Notes: a model not told the origin generated them from the sequence alone. Positions 35,675-44,456 are shown, counted from the stretch's first letter. The stretch: DNA of 54,969 nucleotides from Syntrophobacteraceae bacterium (GCA_003165235.1 PLSV01000155.1:1-54969); one strand, 5' to 3'. A program made the numbers and translations.

Positions 35675-35953
35675 TCAAGGTGTTTCTACAACCATACAGC
35701 GACCATCATGTGTTAAAGAGTACTTACCGCAAAAAAAGCACTCAGAAGACTCATCTGCTGAAACCTCAGAAGGTCTCGCCGCTGCAATTTGCTGATCTCC
35801 TTTCGTAACATGTGGAGTTCGCAAGAGATTAGACCGATACTGCGGTTTTTTCAAATTACCGGCTTTCGTTCCGCTTTTCGAATCAAAAGCAAAGACGTTT
35901 ACAGCGATCAAAATCAGGAACAGCGAGATGCAAAGCATTACAAAGCGTTTCAT
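35675..35953 (-). CDS. Small secreted protein of unknown function
   Basis: This 92-residue protein starts with a clear signal peptide (MKRFVMLCISLFLILIAVNV, cleavage after FA). The mature part is basic, with CFFCGKYSLTHDGRC near the end (a CxxC and a third Cys, perhaps a metal or heme-less Cys motif). AGGAG lies 9 nt before the ATG, which supports it as a real gene. Not recognised. Confidence 0.6.
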   Translation of the reverse strand: MKRFVMLCISLFLILIAVNVFAFDSKSGTKAGNLKKPQYRSNLLRTPHVTKGDQQIAAARPSEVSADESSECFFCGKYSLTHDGRCMVVETP

Positions 35954-36192
35954 GGCTTCTGCTCCTATTTAAAAGTTTCAGCGGCTTTCTGACAATTCGG
36001 CAAAATCATTCTCGGAGATAAATTTTTTCGCTGAGAAGAAAAAGGCGAGATTTGAGGAATTCGAATTTTGAAAAGAATTGACTCTGGCTCCTAAAACGCA
36101 TTTTACAAGGGGGTATGGAATCCAGGTCAGCAATTAGTTGGCGGCGGCTAACTTGATATCCGAGGAATCGATCAGTAGCCTGTTGAAATTAT

Positions 36193-36268
36193 TGGAGGGC
36201 GACGCGGGGATCGAACCCGCGACCTTTGGTTCCGGAGACCAACGCTCTATCCCCTGAGCTAGTCGCCC
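36193..36268 (-). tRNA. tRNA-Arg (anticodon CCG), CCA encoded
   Basis: On the minus strand a 76-nt cloverleaf: acceptor GGGCGAC/GTCGCCC, D arm GCTC/GAGC, anticodon arm TTGGT-CTCCGGA-ACCAA with anticodon CCG, T arm GCGGG-TTCGATC-CCCGC, and the 3' end TCCA with CCA encoded. Confidence 0.96.
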
Positions 36269-36299
36269 TCGATCAGGCTTGAAAAATGTGGATGGTGTT

Positions 36300-36327
36300 T
36301 CTATAAAATCCGGCCGGATTATCCCAA
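36300..36327 (-). promoter_or_regulatory. Putative promoter of tRNA-Arg
   Basis: On the minus strand TTGGGA (36327-36322) and TATAGA (36305-36300) are 16 bp apart, placing transcription start about 25 nt before the tRNA. The spacer contains the palindrome AATCCGGCCGGATT (36307-36320). Confidence 0.45.
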
Positions 36328-36336
36328 GCAAGTATT

Positions 36337-36397
36337 GAATTAAGGAGTTAAGGAATTGCGGAATTGAAAAATCCCTGAATCCCCTGATCCCTAAATC
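36337..36397. repeat. Octamer-period repeat with inverted halves
   Basis: Four 8-bp units (gaattaag, gagttaag, gaattgcg, gaattgaa; 36337-36368) are followed by partly complementary units (aaatccct, gaatcccct, gatcccta). The unit gaattaag is the reverse complement of the octamers at 50502-50541. Confidence 0.6.
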
Positions 36398-36476
36398 AAC
36401 AACATGGGATATACACCGGGCTCAGATGCCTGCCTAACACAGGCACCGGTTTTTGTCAATAAAACCACAGGAGAAT

Positions 36477-36504
36477 GGGTGAATAGACAGTTCACCTGTT
36501 CACC
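36477..36504. repeat. Heptamer hairpin
   Basis: Four 7-bp units (gggtgaa, tagacag, ttcacct, gttcacc), in which gggtgaatag pairs with ctgttcaccc (9 of 10). It lies downstream of the SlyD-like gene. Confidence 0.6.
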
Positions 36505-36545
36505 CTTAACCCCCGGCCTTTGCCGAGGCAGGCCGATGGACCGGT

Positions 36546-37046
36546 TCACCGGCCCTGGCCGCCTTCCGGAATCTCGGGCGGCGTTTTCACGCAGGAGGGC
36601 TTCATTTCCTCTTTTTTGGCCGGCCGGACTTCTTTTACCAGAATGTCGAATTCGGCCCACGTTCCGGCTCGCGGATCGTTAAAATCCGCAACGATCACCT
36701 CGTCCCGCACCTCCTTTACCATGAACTGCACGAGGCTCCTGTGCTTCATCTCGCGGTACATCCTGCCCGGCTTAAGCCGCTCCTGCTTATAGTCGGCCCT
36801 GGGCAACTCGCGTACAAGCTCCGGGTCGTTTGCGCCGTAGATCTCTTCGGGCGGGACATAGACCTTTACGCGGTCACCGGCCTTTGTGTTCATAAGCGCT
36901 GTTTCAACCGACGCATACTGCACGTCGACGCCCATTACAAAACTGCATGCCTTAGACTGGACAATCGGCCCGGGACCATCGGCCGGCATGACACGCATCT
37001 CGTATTCGATCGTCACCATGGAACATTCCCTGATCCGCTCTTCCAT
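36546..37046 (-). CDS. FKBP-type peptidyl-prolyl isomerase, SlyD-like
   Basis: This 166-residue protein has the SlyD arrangement: an FKBP half (VTIEYEMRV, VETALMNTKAGDRVKVYVPP, EEIYGANDPELVRELPR) enclosing an IF-type flap (about 85-130), then a last strand FDILVKEVRPA. It would assist proline-limited folding in the cytoplasm. The histidine-rich metal-binding tail of E. coli SlyD is absent. The N-terminal six residues before MVTIEYEM may be surplus. Several repeat families flank the gene on both sides. Confidence 0.85.
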   Translation of the reverse strand: MEERIRECSMVTIEYEMRVMPADGPGPIVQSKACSFVMGVDVQYASVETALMNTKAGDRVKVYVPPEEIYGANDPELVRELPRADYKQERLKPGRMYREMKHRSLVQFMVKEVRDEVIVADFNDPRAGTWAEFDILVKEVRPAKKEEMKPSCVKTPPEIPEGGQGR

Positions 37047-37075
37047 GCCACTCCTTTTCGCCGCTCGTCGCTAAC

Positions 37076-37143
37076 CGATAGAACCAAAAGGAACTATTTT
37101 TTTTCTGCTCATCGCGTGGCGATAGAACCAAAAAGAATTATTT
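37076..37143. repeat. 44-bp tandem unit (about 1.5 copies), dispersed family
   Basis: The unit starting cgatagaaccaaaagg at 37076 repeats at 37120 after 44 bp. The same unit in reverse complement occurs twice at 50852-50937 (43-bp period) and once at 51152-51189. Confidence 0.7.
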
Positions 37144-37145
37144 TT

Positions 37146-37187
37146 CACTATTCACTATTCACTATTCACCAGTCACTGCTCACTGAT
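37146..37187. repeat. Six tandem heptamers
   Basis: cactatt three times without change, then caccagt, cactgct, cactgat: six 7-bp units in register. The reverse complement gives the gtgaata word of the cheB-HEAT spacer. Confidence 0.85.
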
Positions 37188-37316
37188 TTTAACCATTGAC
37201 CGGCGAAAAGGGGACATTTTCTGTTTACTGTCGGAGGCATTCTGATTAAAAGCTGGAAGGGCGGTGCATAAAGTCATCCCCTAAGCGCGGTGTACGGTTA
37301 CGGAAAAATCGATTCG

Positions 37317-38105
37317 ATGAAGCAGGATATTGCAGTTCAAAGCTTGCCCCGCCTTACCTTCGGCAACCTTTCCGGCGTGCCGGGGCTGGTGCATGGAGTT
37401 TTCACAAGGCACGGCGGAGTAAGCCTGCCCCCCTACGAGAGCCTTAACGCGTCCTGGGGCGACAGCGACTCGCCCGGGGCTGTGCGGGAAAACCTTACCC
37501 GCGTAAAGAATGCGGTTGGACTCGAAAGGCTCGTTTCCAGCCGCCAGGTCCATGGCGATGCGGTAAATTTCATCGGCAAAGAGTCGGTCGAGGAACTGGA
37601 TGAGCGCCCGCCCACGCTTATAGCGCCCCCTGCAGACGCGCTTGCGACCAATATGTCGGGTCTTGGCCTCGTTATAAAGATCGCGGATTGTCAGTCCATT
37701 TTCCTGGCCGATCCGCAAAGCCGAATCATTGCCAATATTCATAGCGGATGGCGCGGAAGCGTCCAAAACATTGCAGGAAAGACTGTGCGATACCTAAAGG
37801 ACAGGTTCGGACTAAATCCTGCACAGACGCTTGCCGGCGTATCGCCTTCCCTTGGCCCGTGCTGCGCCCAGTTCGTGAACTACCGGCATGAGATTCCCGA
37901 AGAGTTGTGGGCCTTTCAGGTTCGCCCCCAATACTTCGACTTCTGGGCGATCACCCGCGACCAACTGATATCTGCCGGGATTGGCGAAGGGAACATCGAG
38001 TTTGCGGCAAGATGCACCGTATGCGGCAAGGCGGAGTTTTTTTCGTACCGGGCTGAAGGGTCAACAGGTCGCATGGCCTCGGTAATCGGGTGGAAAAGCT
38101 TTTAA
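37317..38105 (+). CDS. pgeF: Purine nucleoside phosphorylase / laccase-domain protein PgeF (YfiH)
   Basis: The ATG at 37317 gives 262 residues, normal for the YfiH/PgeF family (formerly multicopper polyphenol oxidase). Motifs: HGVFTRHGGVS, NLTRVKNAVG, SSRQVHGDAV, IKIADCQSIFLAD, NIHSGWRGSVQNIAGK, GPSLGPCCAQF-like and AARCTVCGKAEFFSYR. The His and Cys residues of these motifs form the zinc site. The family acts on purine nucleosides and edits peptidoglycan precursors. A GTG nine codons earlier is an alternative start; neither has a clear Shine-Dalgarno. Confidence 0.88.
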   Translation: MKQDIAVQSLPRLTFGNLSGVPGLVHGVFTRHGGVSLPPYESLNASWGDSDSPGAVRENLTRVKNAVGLERLVSSRQVHGDAVNFIGKESVEELDERPPTLIAPPADALATNMSGLGLVIKIADCQSIFLADPQSRIIANIHSGWRGSVQNIAGKTVRYLKDRFGLNPAQTLAGVSPSLGPCCAQFVNYRHEIPEELWAFQVRPQYFDFWAITRDQLISAGIGEGNIEFAARCTVCGKAEFFSYRAEGSTGRMASVIGWKSF

Positions 38106-38126
38106 GCGTTCACCGCAGGGGAAAGT

Positions 38127-38182
38127 GTGAAGCGTGAAGCGAGAAGCAAGAAGCGCTTGCTCCCTGCTCCATGCTTCCCGGC
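38127..38182. repeat. Eight heptamers in two inverted halves between pgeF and pyrK
   Basis: Units gtgaagc, gtgaagc, gagaagc, aagaagc (38127-38154) are followed by gcttgct, ccctgct, ccatgct, tcccggc (38155-38182), so the second half is roughly the complement of the first. The array begins 21 nt after the pgeF stop. Confidence 0.85.
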
Positions 38183-38201
38183 AGGCACATCGGAGCTGAC
38201 A

Positions 38202-39071
38202 TTGGGTAGTATAATCGAAGAGGCCCGCATAATTAACCAGCAGAGGATTTCCGGGCAGATATTCCGGCTCAGGCTCCACTCGCCTGGAATCGCCCGCGCA
38301 GCCCACTGCGGGCAGTTCCTGATGATGCGCGTCCGTGAAGGGACCGACCCTTTTCTGCGCCGCCCTTTTTCCTTCAGCCGGATATATCCCGGCGACGGAG
38401 ACCTCGAAATTATCTACAGGGTTATCGGCCGCGGCACCTGGCTCATGTCTCAGCTTGAGCCGGGATCGACCTCAAGCCTTATCGGCCCTCTTGGAAACGG
38501 ATTTGAGCTTCCGATCGACACGACCGTTCCCCTGGCCTTCATTGCCGGCGGGATGGGCATAGCGCCTCTTTTGGAGCTGATCGCACAGGTGGTTTCAGAT
38601 CGCGGGACAAAGGGCCCGGAGAAACTGCGCCTTTTTTACGGGGCCCGCACGGCGTCCGAGCTTTTGCCCGAAGACTTTTTCCGGGGCCAGGGCATCCGGG
38701 TCCACTTTGCAACCGACGACGGCAGCTTCGGCTATAAGGGGCGCATTACTCAAATGTTCGAAAAAATCATGGCGGAGGGAGGCTTCCGGCCCTTCGAACT
38801 CTATTCTTGCGGACCGCTCGCCATGCAGCGCCACGTAGCCGATTGGGCGCTTACAAACGATACGCTCGCCCAGCTTTCGATGGAATCGCTCATGGCCTGC
38901 GGGATCGGGGCCTGTCTTGGGTGCGCCCTCCCAGCGGCGACACCCGGCGACCCGGAATCCGAACGCTTCGTACACGTGTGCGAAGACGGTCCAATCTTTT
39001 CGGCAGGATCTATCAAATGGAACAAAATCCTGGTCCAACAGATGCATCCCCCGACCTGGCTGTTCAGCTAG
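38202..39071 (+). CDS. pyrK: Dihydroorotate dehydrogenase B, electron-transfer subunit
   Basis: The protein has an FAD/NAD-binding ferredoxin-reductase fold (FLRRPFSFSRI, GGMGIAPLLELI, LFYGARTASELL, ELYSCGPLAM) and a C-terminal [2Fe-2S] site (CGIGACLGC, then HVCEDGPIF). It passes electrons from PyrD to NAD. The frame is open back to a GTG at 38127, but those 25 codons are pure heptamer repeat. A TTG at 38202 with GGAG 6 nt upstream starts just before conserved sequence, so I prefer it. Its end overlaps the start of pyrD by 55 nt, which points to tight coupling of the two subunits. Confidence 0.92.
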   Translation: MGSIIEEARIINQQRISGQIFRLRLHSPGIARAAHCGQFLMMRVREGTDPFLRRPFSFSRIYPGDGDLEIIYRVIGRGTWLMSQLEPGSTSSLIGPLGNGFELPIDTTVPLAFIAGGMGIAPLLELIAQVVSDRGTKGPEKLRLFYGARTASELLPEDFFRGQGIRVHFATDDGSFGYKGRITQMFEKIMAEGGFRPFELYSCGPLAMQRHVADWALTNDTLAQLSMESLMACGIGACLGCALPAATPGDPESERFVHVCEDGPIFSAGSIKWNKILVQQMHPPTWLFS

Positions 39072-40015
39072 GTCCACTGAGCCTGAAAAACCCGGTAATG
39101 AGCGCGTCGGGCACGTTCGGCTACGGTGAGGAATTCTCGAACTTCTTTGACCTGCGCCGTCTGGGGGCGATTGTAGTAAAGGGGATTTCGCTCAAGCCCC
39201 GCGCCGGCAACCCTCCTCCCCGGCTGGTCGAAACATCGGCAGGGATGATAAACGCCATAGGTCTGGAAAATGTCGGGGCCGAAAGTTTTTTGGCCGTAAA
39301 GCTCCCCTTTTTGCGCGATCTGGGCGTTCCTGTGATCGTAAACATCTTCGGCGAGACGATCGAAGAATACGCTGAGCTTGCCGCCCGGTTCGACGGGGCG
39401 GCCGGGATAGCCGCCCTGGAAATCAACGTAAGCTGTCCGAACGTGAAAGCAGGCGGAATGGTCTTCGGGACCGACCCAGCGATGACCTCCAGGGTGGTTG
39501 AAGCTGTAAGGGGCGCCACGCGTCTTCCGTTAATCACCAAGCTCACGCCGAACGTAACGAGCATCTCTCAGATCGCCAAAGCCGCCCAGGACGCTGGAAC
39601 CGATATCATCTCCTGCATAAACACCGTGGCGGCCATATCTGTGGATATTTTTTCCAGGAGGCCGCGGCTGGCCAATGTTTTGGGCGGGCTTTCCGGACCG
39701 GCCGTAAAACCCATTGCTCTTCGGTGCGTCTACGAGGTCACCCGGTCGGTCCGTTGCCCCGTAATAGGAATCGGCGGGATCGCCAACGCAGCGGACGCCC
39801 TGGAGTTTTTGCTGATTGGGGCCAGTGCCGTCCAGGTGGGGACCGCCAATTTCATAAATCCCGTCGCCGCAGTCGAAATAATCGAGGGAATAGAGCGCTT
39901 TTTAAAGGTGGAGGCGATTACAGGCATAAAAAGCTATATCGGGAGCCTTGATACAAGCTGCCTTTTTCCTTTCGCCGAGGACCTGTGCGCCGCCATCGCT
40001 TCGGAAATTTCATAA
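39017..40015 (+). CDS. pyrD: Dihydroorotate dehydrogenase B, catalytic subunit
   Basis: From the ATG at 39017 this is 332 residues of class 1B PyrD: LKNPVMSASGTFGYGEE, VVKGISLKPRAGNPPPR, INAIGLENVG, ALEINVSCPNVK, ITKLTPNV, GLSGPAVKPIALR and PVIGIGGIANAADALEFLLI. The catalytic base is the Cys of NVSCPN, as in the 1B type that works with PyrK. FMN-binding glycine loops are intact. It makes orotate for pyrimidine synthesis. Confidence 0.96.
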   Translation: MEQNPGPTDASPDLAVQLGPLSLKNPVMSASGTFGYGEEFSNFFDLRRLGAIVVKGISLKPRAGNPPPRLVETSAGMINAIGLENVGAESFLAVKLPFLRDLGVPVIVNIFGETIEEYAELAARFDGAAGIAALEINVSCPNVKAGGMVFGTDPAMTSRVVEAVRGATRLPLITKLTPNVTSISQIAKAAQDAGTDIISCINTVAAISVDIFSRRPRLANVLGGLSGPAVKPIALRCVYEVTRSVRCPVIGIGGIANAADALEFLLIGASAVQVGTANFINPVAAVEIIEGIERFLKVEAITGIKSYIGSLDTSCLFPFAEDLCAAIASEIS

Positions 40016-40251
40016 GAACGGTACGATCAAATACTGTATTTGCCCCATTGATCGCTGGATGTTTCTGCATAAAATAAATCCAGTCGAAAAAGGGACCCGG
40101 GCATCCTGATCCCAATTAAACCGAAAGCGCATTTGACATAGAATCCAAATCCCTGTGCGGCGCCAGTTTTCCAACAGCGTTCAGGGCCCTTCTGGCGAAG
40201 TCGTTTTTCGCTCTTTACCAGAAACATTATTCACAAAGGACGGCCACTACC

Positions 40252-41229
40252 ATGAAAAACTCAATTATCAGGGCTACAGGCAGTTATCTGCCGGACAAGG
40301 TGGTGTTCAACGAAGAGTTGACTCAGTTTCCGGCAGACTCACGGCCCCGCATAGCGATCAAGACAGGGGTCATTTCCAGAAGGGTCGCCCCCGAGGAGGC
40401 ATGTACGTCAGACCTGGCCATCGAAGCGGGCCGCGCGTGTCTTAAGAAAGCGAATTTTCCGGTCGAACAGCTCCAGGGCATTATCGTTTCGACCTCATCT
40501 CCGGACCGCGTGCAGCCCCCGACGGCCACCCGCACGCAAGCCGGCCTGGGCGCGCCCCAGGCTTTCGCCTTCGACCTGAATTCAGTCTGCGCAGGCAGCA
40601 CTTACGGCATTTGTATGGCCGACGCCCTGATAAGGTCCGAAAGGTTCGAAAACGTATTGTTCATTGCGGCCGAAATGTATTCCAAGATTCTCAATCCGAA
40701 CGATTTCGGCACAGCCCCCTACTTCGGCGACGGCGCCGGGGCGATCCTGTTTGAAGCCGGCAACGGCGCAAAAGGCGTCCGGCACTCATGTCTTGGATCG
40801 GATGGCCACCTGTGTGAAGAGGTGGGCGTTTTCGGCGGCGGGACCAAGATCCCGATGAAAAGGCTTCCCCATCCGAATTCCGTTTATCTGAAAATGAACG
40901 GACGAGCCATTAAAGAGTTCGCCATGAAAAGGGGGCCCGAAATCATAGTGAGGTTGGCCGGGGAAACCGGAATTTCCCTCGACGAGGTCGATTGCTTCAT
41001 TTGCCATCAGGCAAATATAAATATTCTCAAGGAAATATCTTCGACTCTCAATATACCGTTCGAAAAGTTCTACGTGAATCTCGACCGGTACGGAAACACC
41101 GCCAGCGCATCAGTCATAATAGCTATGGATGAGGCGATCGAGTGCAATATGATCCGCGAGGGCAGCCTGGTAGTAACTGTTGCGTTTGGCGGCGGCTTGA
41201 ACTACGGCGCCAATCTGATTCGGTTCTAA
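40252..41229 (+). CDS. 3-oxoacyl-ACP synthase III (KAS III, FabH-like)
   Basis: This 325-residue protein carries the KAS III triad: Cys113 in NSVCAGSTYG, His in ICHQANIN and Asn in GNTASAS, plus the C-terminal GGGLNYGA. It condenses acetyl- or another acyl-CoA with malonyl-ACP. It stands alone, not in a fab cluster, so it may be a specialised KAS III rather than the housekeeping enzyme; hence no gene symbol. The 236-nt space upstream shows no clear regulator site. It converges on the ROK gene with a repeat hairpin at the junction. Confidence 0.92.
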   Translation: MKNSIIRATGSYLPDKVVFNEELTQFPADSRPRIAIKTGVISRRVAPEEACTSDLAIEAGRACLKKANFPVEQLQGIIVSTSSPDRVQPPTATRTQAGLGAPQAFAFDLNSVCAGSTYGICMADALIRSERFENVLFIAAEMYSKILNPNDFGTAPYFGDGAGAILFEAGNGAKGVRHSCLGSDGHLCEEVGVFGGGTKIPMKRLPHPNSVYLKMNGRAIKEFAMKRGPEIIVRLAGETGISLDEVDCFICHQANINILKEISSTLNIPFEKFYVNLDRYGNTASASVIIAMDEAIECNMIREGSLVVTVAFGGGLNYGANLIRF

Positions 41230-41234
41230 CAAAT

Positions 41235-41275
41235 CGGTGGATAGGCGAACAAGCGATCTGCATCACCTGCTCACT
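41235..41275. repeat. Heptamer-type hairpin at the convergent fabH-ROK junction
   Basis: Units cggtgga, taggcga, acaagcg on the left oppose catcacc, tgctcac, ttgcg on the right. It starts 5 nt after the fabH-like stop and supplies the last codons (TQVSR) of the ROK kinase. A two-way terminator role is possible. Confidence 0.5.
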
Positions 41276-42252
41276 TGCGTGCGCTTGCGGCTGAGACGCG
41301 CTGCTCCGATCAGGGCCGCGTCATTGCCGAGGCGGCTTCGCAAAATGACCGCAGCGCCGGGATCGAGCATCGAAGAATTTTGAGCCAGGGTTTTTTCCAA
41401 AGGACTAATGAAGAGGTCCCAGGCTGAGCTGACTCCCCCTCCTATGACAGCAAGCCTGATTCCGAGGACCGAGAAGATGTTCGCCAGACAAATCCCCAGC
41501 GCCCAACCCATCTTATCGAACAGGGCCAGCGCGGCGGGGTCTCCTCTTTTTGCACAGGCATAAATCGTGTGCGCGCTGAGTTTTCCCACCCTGTCGAGCG
41601 CATGAAGCGGGCCCTCTTTTACACTTTGGCCGCAAAGAGCTTTTTTTGCGCCTGATACGAGCGCACGCGCCGAGGCGAACGCTTCCAGGCACCCTTTGGA
41701 CCCGCAGGGGCAAACCGGCCCTCCCGGTTCAACGATCATGTGGCCGATCTCCGCCGAAAACCCCAGGCCGTCTCCTTCCCACAGTTTTCCATTGAGAAAG
41801 AGGCAGCCTCCCACACCGGTGCCCAGCACGATCCCGACCCAGTTTCGCACTCCCCTGGCGGTGCCCGCCCAACCCTCACCCAGGCCGAAAACGTTTGCGT
41901 CGTTTTCCATACAAACGGGGATTTCCAGGTTTTGCCCAAGTTCCCGCCCGAGGGGATATCCATCGAGCACCGGAAGGTTGGGAGAAAAGACCACCGAACC
42001 GGTGGACCGATCGATTTTTCCGGCGGCCCCAAGTCCAATGGCGGCCACCTTCAGCCCCAGCTTAGCTGCTGAACGAACAAGTGCCCGGCACAGGGCCAGC
42101 AATGTTTTGGAAACCGATTCGGCCCCCTGGTCCACCCGCGTCTGGGCAGCCCGAGACTCGAGTATTTTCCCGGCATGGTTCACCAGGGCCGTCCTGAGGT
42201 TTGTCCCCCCGAGGTCGACTCCGATATAGGCGATTTTTTCAATTGTTTTCAT
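41263..42252 (-). CDS. ROK-family sugar kinase (glucokinase-like)
   Basis: This 329-residue protein has the ROK layout: phosphate-1 GVDLGGTNLRTALV, the central VCMENDANVFGLGEG with the catalytic Asp, adenosine loop GIVLGTGVGGCLF, and the ROK zinc motif region GHMIVEPGGPVCPCGSKGCLEAFAS (His plus Cys residues). Glucose or an N-acylhexosamine is the likely substrate. No DNA-binding domain, so it is an enzyme rather than a NagC-type repressor. Confidence 0.9.
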   Translation of the reverse strand: MKTIEKIAYIGVDLGGTNLRTALVNHAGKILESRAAQTRVDQGAESVSKTLLALCRALVRSAAKLGLKVAAIGLGAAGKIDRSTGSVVFSPNLPVLDGYPLGRELGQNLEIPVCMENDANVFGLGEGWAGTARGVRNWVGIVLGTGVGGCLFLNGKLWEGDGLGFSAEIGHMIVEPGGPVCPCGSKGCLEAFASARALVSGAKKALCGQSVKEGPLHALDRVGKLSAHTIYACAKRGDPAALALFDKMGWALGICLANIFSVLGIRLAVIGGGVSSAWDLFISPLEKTLAQNSSMLDPGAAVILRSRLGNDAALIGAARLSRKRTQVSR

Positions 42253-42317
42253 GATCCGGTTATTTGCCGCCCGGAGGCGGCGCCCGCGGGGCAGAGGCCT
42301 GCCCTTAAGCTGCTTGG

Positions 42318-42914
42318 TTATCTGGACAAGAACGTTTCGGGCATATAGAAGACGTAACTGTCTGCGAGAATGTCAAACTGGGAGTTTGTTTCCTTCTCTA
42401 TTCCGGCCAAAAGGTCCTTTAAAGACGGAGCGCCGCTGATGGTAGCCATAAAGACGCCTGGATCATAATGCTCGGCGTGAAGCGGAAGCAGAAAATTGCG
42501 GACGTTTCCCTTCCATGAGACGTTGAGTTCTTCGCGTTCCTCATTTATGATTTTGAAAAACCTTCTCACCAGGTCGGTTCGCAAAACGGGGGATGGCGCC
42601 TTGGTGACGCATTCCATCAGTCCCGCCAGCTTGTAAAGGCGGCGCATGAGTTTTTCGTCTTCCCGAAACCTGAAAAGCCACATGCATGTGTAGTGATACC
42701 CGCCGTCCAGGGTAATATGATTTGGGACAAGCGTTATAGGGGGCCTGTCCGGGGTTGCCTTCCGGCGTTGGGCCTCCAGTTTTGCGGATTCTTCCCGCGT
42801 GCACAGAATCGCGCTTCCGGACAGCCATTCGCCTTTGCGAAACTCGAGCGGAGAAATCGCGATCAGGTTGTGTCCCGGTTTAAATCTTGAAGATAGATCG
42901 ATGATATCTGCCAT
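42318..42914 (-). CDS. Hypothetical protein
   Basis: This 198-residue soluble protein has no motif that I recognise. It contains basic patches (REESAKLEAQRRKATPDR), a stretch GGYHYTCMWLFRFREDEKLM and FLLPLHAEHYDPGVFMATISG. Its codon use resembles the neighbours and it lies 65 nt upstream of the ROK gene on the same strand, so the two may be co-transcribed. Probably a conserved lineage-specific protein. Confidence 0.65.
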   Translation of the reverse strand: MADIIDLSSRFKPGHNLIAISPLEFRKGEWLSGSAILCTREESAKLEAQRRKATPDRPPITLVPNHITLDGGYHYTCMWLFRFREDEKLMRRLYKLAGLMECVTKAPSPVLRTDLVRRFFKIINEEREELNVSWKGNVRNFLLPLHAEHYDPGVFMATISGAPSLKDLLAGIEKETNSQFDILADSYVFYMPETFLSR

Positions 42915-43289
42915 TGTCTTCCCGAACGCTCAAATTTGGCCACGCGCATCCCGGACCCTCCGCCACGCAAGGCGCGCGCCGCGCAGGCGCTCACCGCAGC
43001 ATTTCATGTCCATGCGGGCTGCCCTAAACGATGAAAAGGACCGTAGGGTGGGCTAAGCGGAGCGCAGCCCACCAGGCCTTTTCGAAGCAGAGGTAAAGAC
43101 CGACGCGGCGAGGGATGGACACGGGAAGCGCAAGACGCGGAGAAGGAAAGATGGGGGAAGGGGAGGAAGTTCTGTTTCTGTCCCCGTGTCAGTCTTTTCG
43201 CCGCATCACCCCACCCCCCTGTCAGCCCTTGCTTTGCCCGGCATCACTGTAGTGAACGGGCGCCTCGCCGCATGGGGTCGGGTCAAGCG
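42915..43289. other. Intergenic region between mreB and the hypothetical gene
   Basis: No coding sequence seen. The part from 43040 holds the palindrome listed separately, and the rest has GC-rich direct words (gaagcgcaagacgcgg). A promoter for the minus-strand gene at 42914 should lie here but I cannot point to one. Confidence 0.4.
43047..43073. repeat. GGTGGGCT palindromic element
   Basis: ggtgggct (43047-43054) and agcccacc (43066-43073) form a perfect 8-bp stem with an 11-nt loop, preceded by gta. Similar gtagggtgggct...agcccacc words are a common type of intergenic palindrome in many bacteria (from memory). Confidence 0.6.
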
Positions 43290-44312
43290 CTAATTTATAA
43301 AAACGTTCCTGTAGAAATCCACATGTTCGATCACCATGCCGGCGCCTCTGGCTACGGCGGTAAGCGGGTCGTCTGCGATGTTGACTTTGAGCATGGTGTG
43401 GTCGGCAAGAAGCCTGTCGAGCCCCTTTAAGAGGGCTCCTCCACCGGCAAGCCAGAACCCGCTGTCGTGGATGTCGGCGGCAAGGTCGGGCGGGGTCTTC
43501 TCAAGCGCCCGCCTTACGGCTTCTACGATTGCGTCGACCGGTTCCTTTATCGCTTCGCGGATTTCTTCGTCACTGACCGTAAAATTCTTGGGGATGCCCG
43601 AAAGAATTTCTTTCCCGGTGATCTCGATCTGTTCGGGTTTTCCCATGGCGATCGCCGAGCCTATCCTCATCTTCACCGATTCGGCCAGGACCTCGCTTAT
43701 TATCATCTGGCGCTCGCGCTGGATGTAGCGCAGGATCGCTTCGTTGGCCTCATCGCCCGCCACCCGGACCGATTCGCTGTAGGCCACGGTGAACATGGAG
43801 ATTACAGCGACCTCGGTGGTCCCGCCCCCGATGTCCACCACCATGTTTCCATGGGGCTGGTCAACGGGGAGTCCCGCTCCGATAGCGGCGGCCATCGGTT
43901 CTTCAACCAGGTGTATGTACCTGGCGCCGGCCTGTTCGGCGGCCTCGATTACGGCCCTTTTCTCAACCGAAGTGATCCCGGTGGGGACCGCGACGACAAG
44001 CCTGGGGCGAAATAAGTGGCGCTTGTTCAAAACCTTTGCCAGAAAATACTTGATCATCACCGCCGTTACCTCGAAGTCGGCAATGACGCCGTCCTTAAGA
44101 GGGCGAATGGTCACGATCCTGTGGCCGTGTCTGCCGATCATGTTTCTGGCTTCCTGCCCCACCGCTATAACCTGGTGGGTATCGTGATTTATGGCCACAA
44201 CCGATGGTTCGTTAAGGACGACCCCTTTGCCCCGCATGTAGATGAGCGTGTTTGCCGTCCCAAGGTCCATCGCCAGGTCTTTTGAAAAATATGACAGAAG
44301 CCATCCGAGCAT
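43290..44312 (-). CDS. mreB: Rod-shape-determining actin homologue MreB
   Basis: This 340-residue protein matches MreB over its length: MDLGTANTLIYMRGKGVVLNEP-type phosphate-1 region, VAVPTGITSVEKRAV, GAGLPVDQPHGNMVVDIGGGTTEVAVIS (phosphate-2), and GFWLAGGGALLKGLD (adenosine). It forms membrane-bound filaments that guide cell-wall synthesis. mreC/mreD are not beside it, which is notable since they usually follow. AAGGG lies 8 nt before the ATG. Confidence 0.96.
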   Translation of the reverse strand: MLGWLLSYFSKDLAMDLGTANTLIYMRGKGVVLNEPSVVAINHDTHQVIAVGQEARNMIGRHGHRIVTIRPLKDGVIADFEVTAVMIKYFLAKVLNKRHLFRPRLVVAVPTGITSVEKRAVIEAAEQAGARYIHLVEEPMAAAIGAGLPVDQPHGNMVVDIGGGTTEVAVISMFTVAYSESVRVAGDEANEAILRYIQRERQMIISEVLAESVKMRIGSAIAMGKPEQIEITGKEILSGIPKNFTVSDEEIREAIKEPVDAIVEAVRRALEKTPPDLAADIHDSGFWLAGGGALLKGLDRLLADHTMLKVNIADDPLTAVARGAGMVIEHVDFYRNVFIN

Positions 44313-44456
44313 ACATGACCCTTCTATTTGATCTTTTCAGCGTAACCGATCACCGCAGTGCGCCTCGCGGAGCGTGGACATTGCGTTGTTCTCTCAGCGG
44401 TGGGCCATTACCTCTTTTAGCAGAGTCTATAGACAATGAATCAGCCGGTCAACTGT

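Noticed and set aside
36307..36320. 14-bp palindrome AATCCGGCCGGATT as an operator
   Set aside because: It lies between the putative -35 and -10 of tRNA-Arg, but a single copy without a partner regulator is not enough to call.
36134..36331. Minus-strand open frame with RLAQGIERWSPEPKVAGSIP
   Set aside because: It is a translation of tRNA-Arg(CCG) and its flanks.
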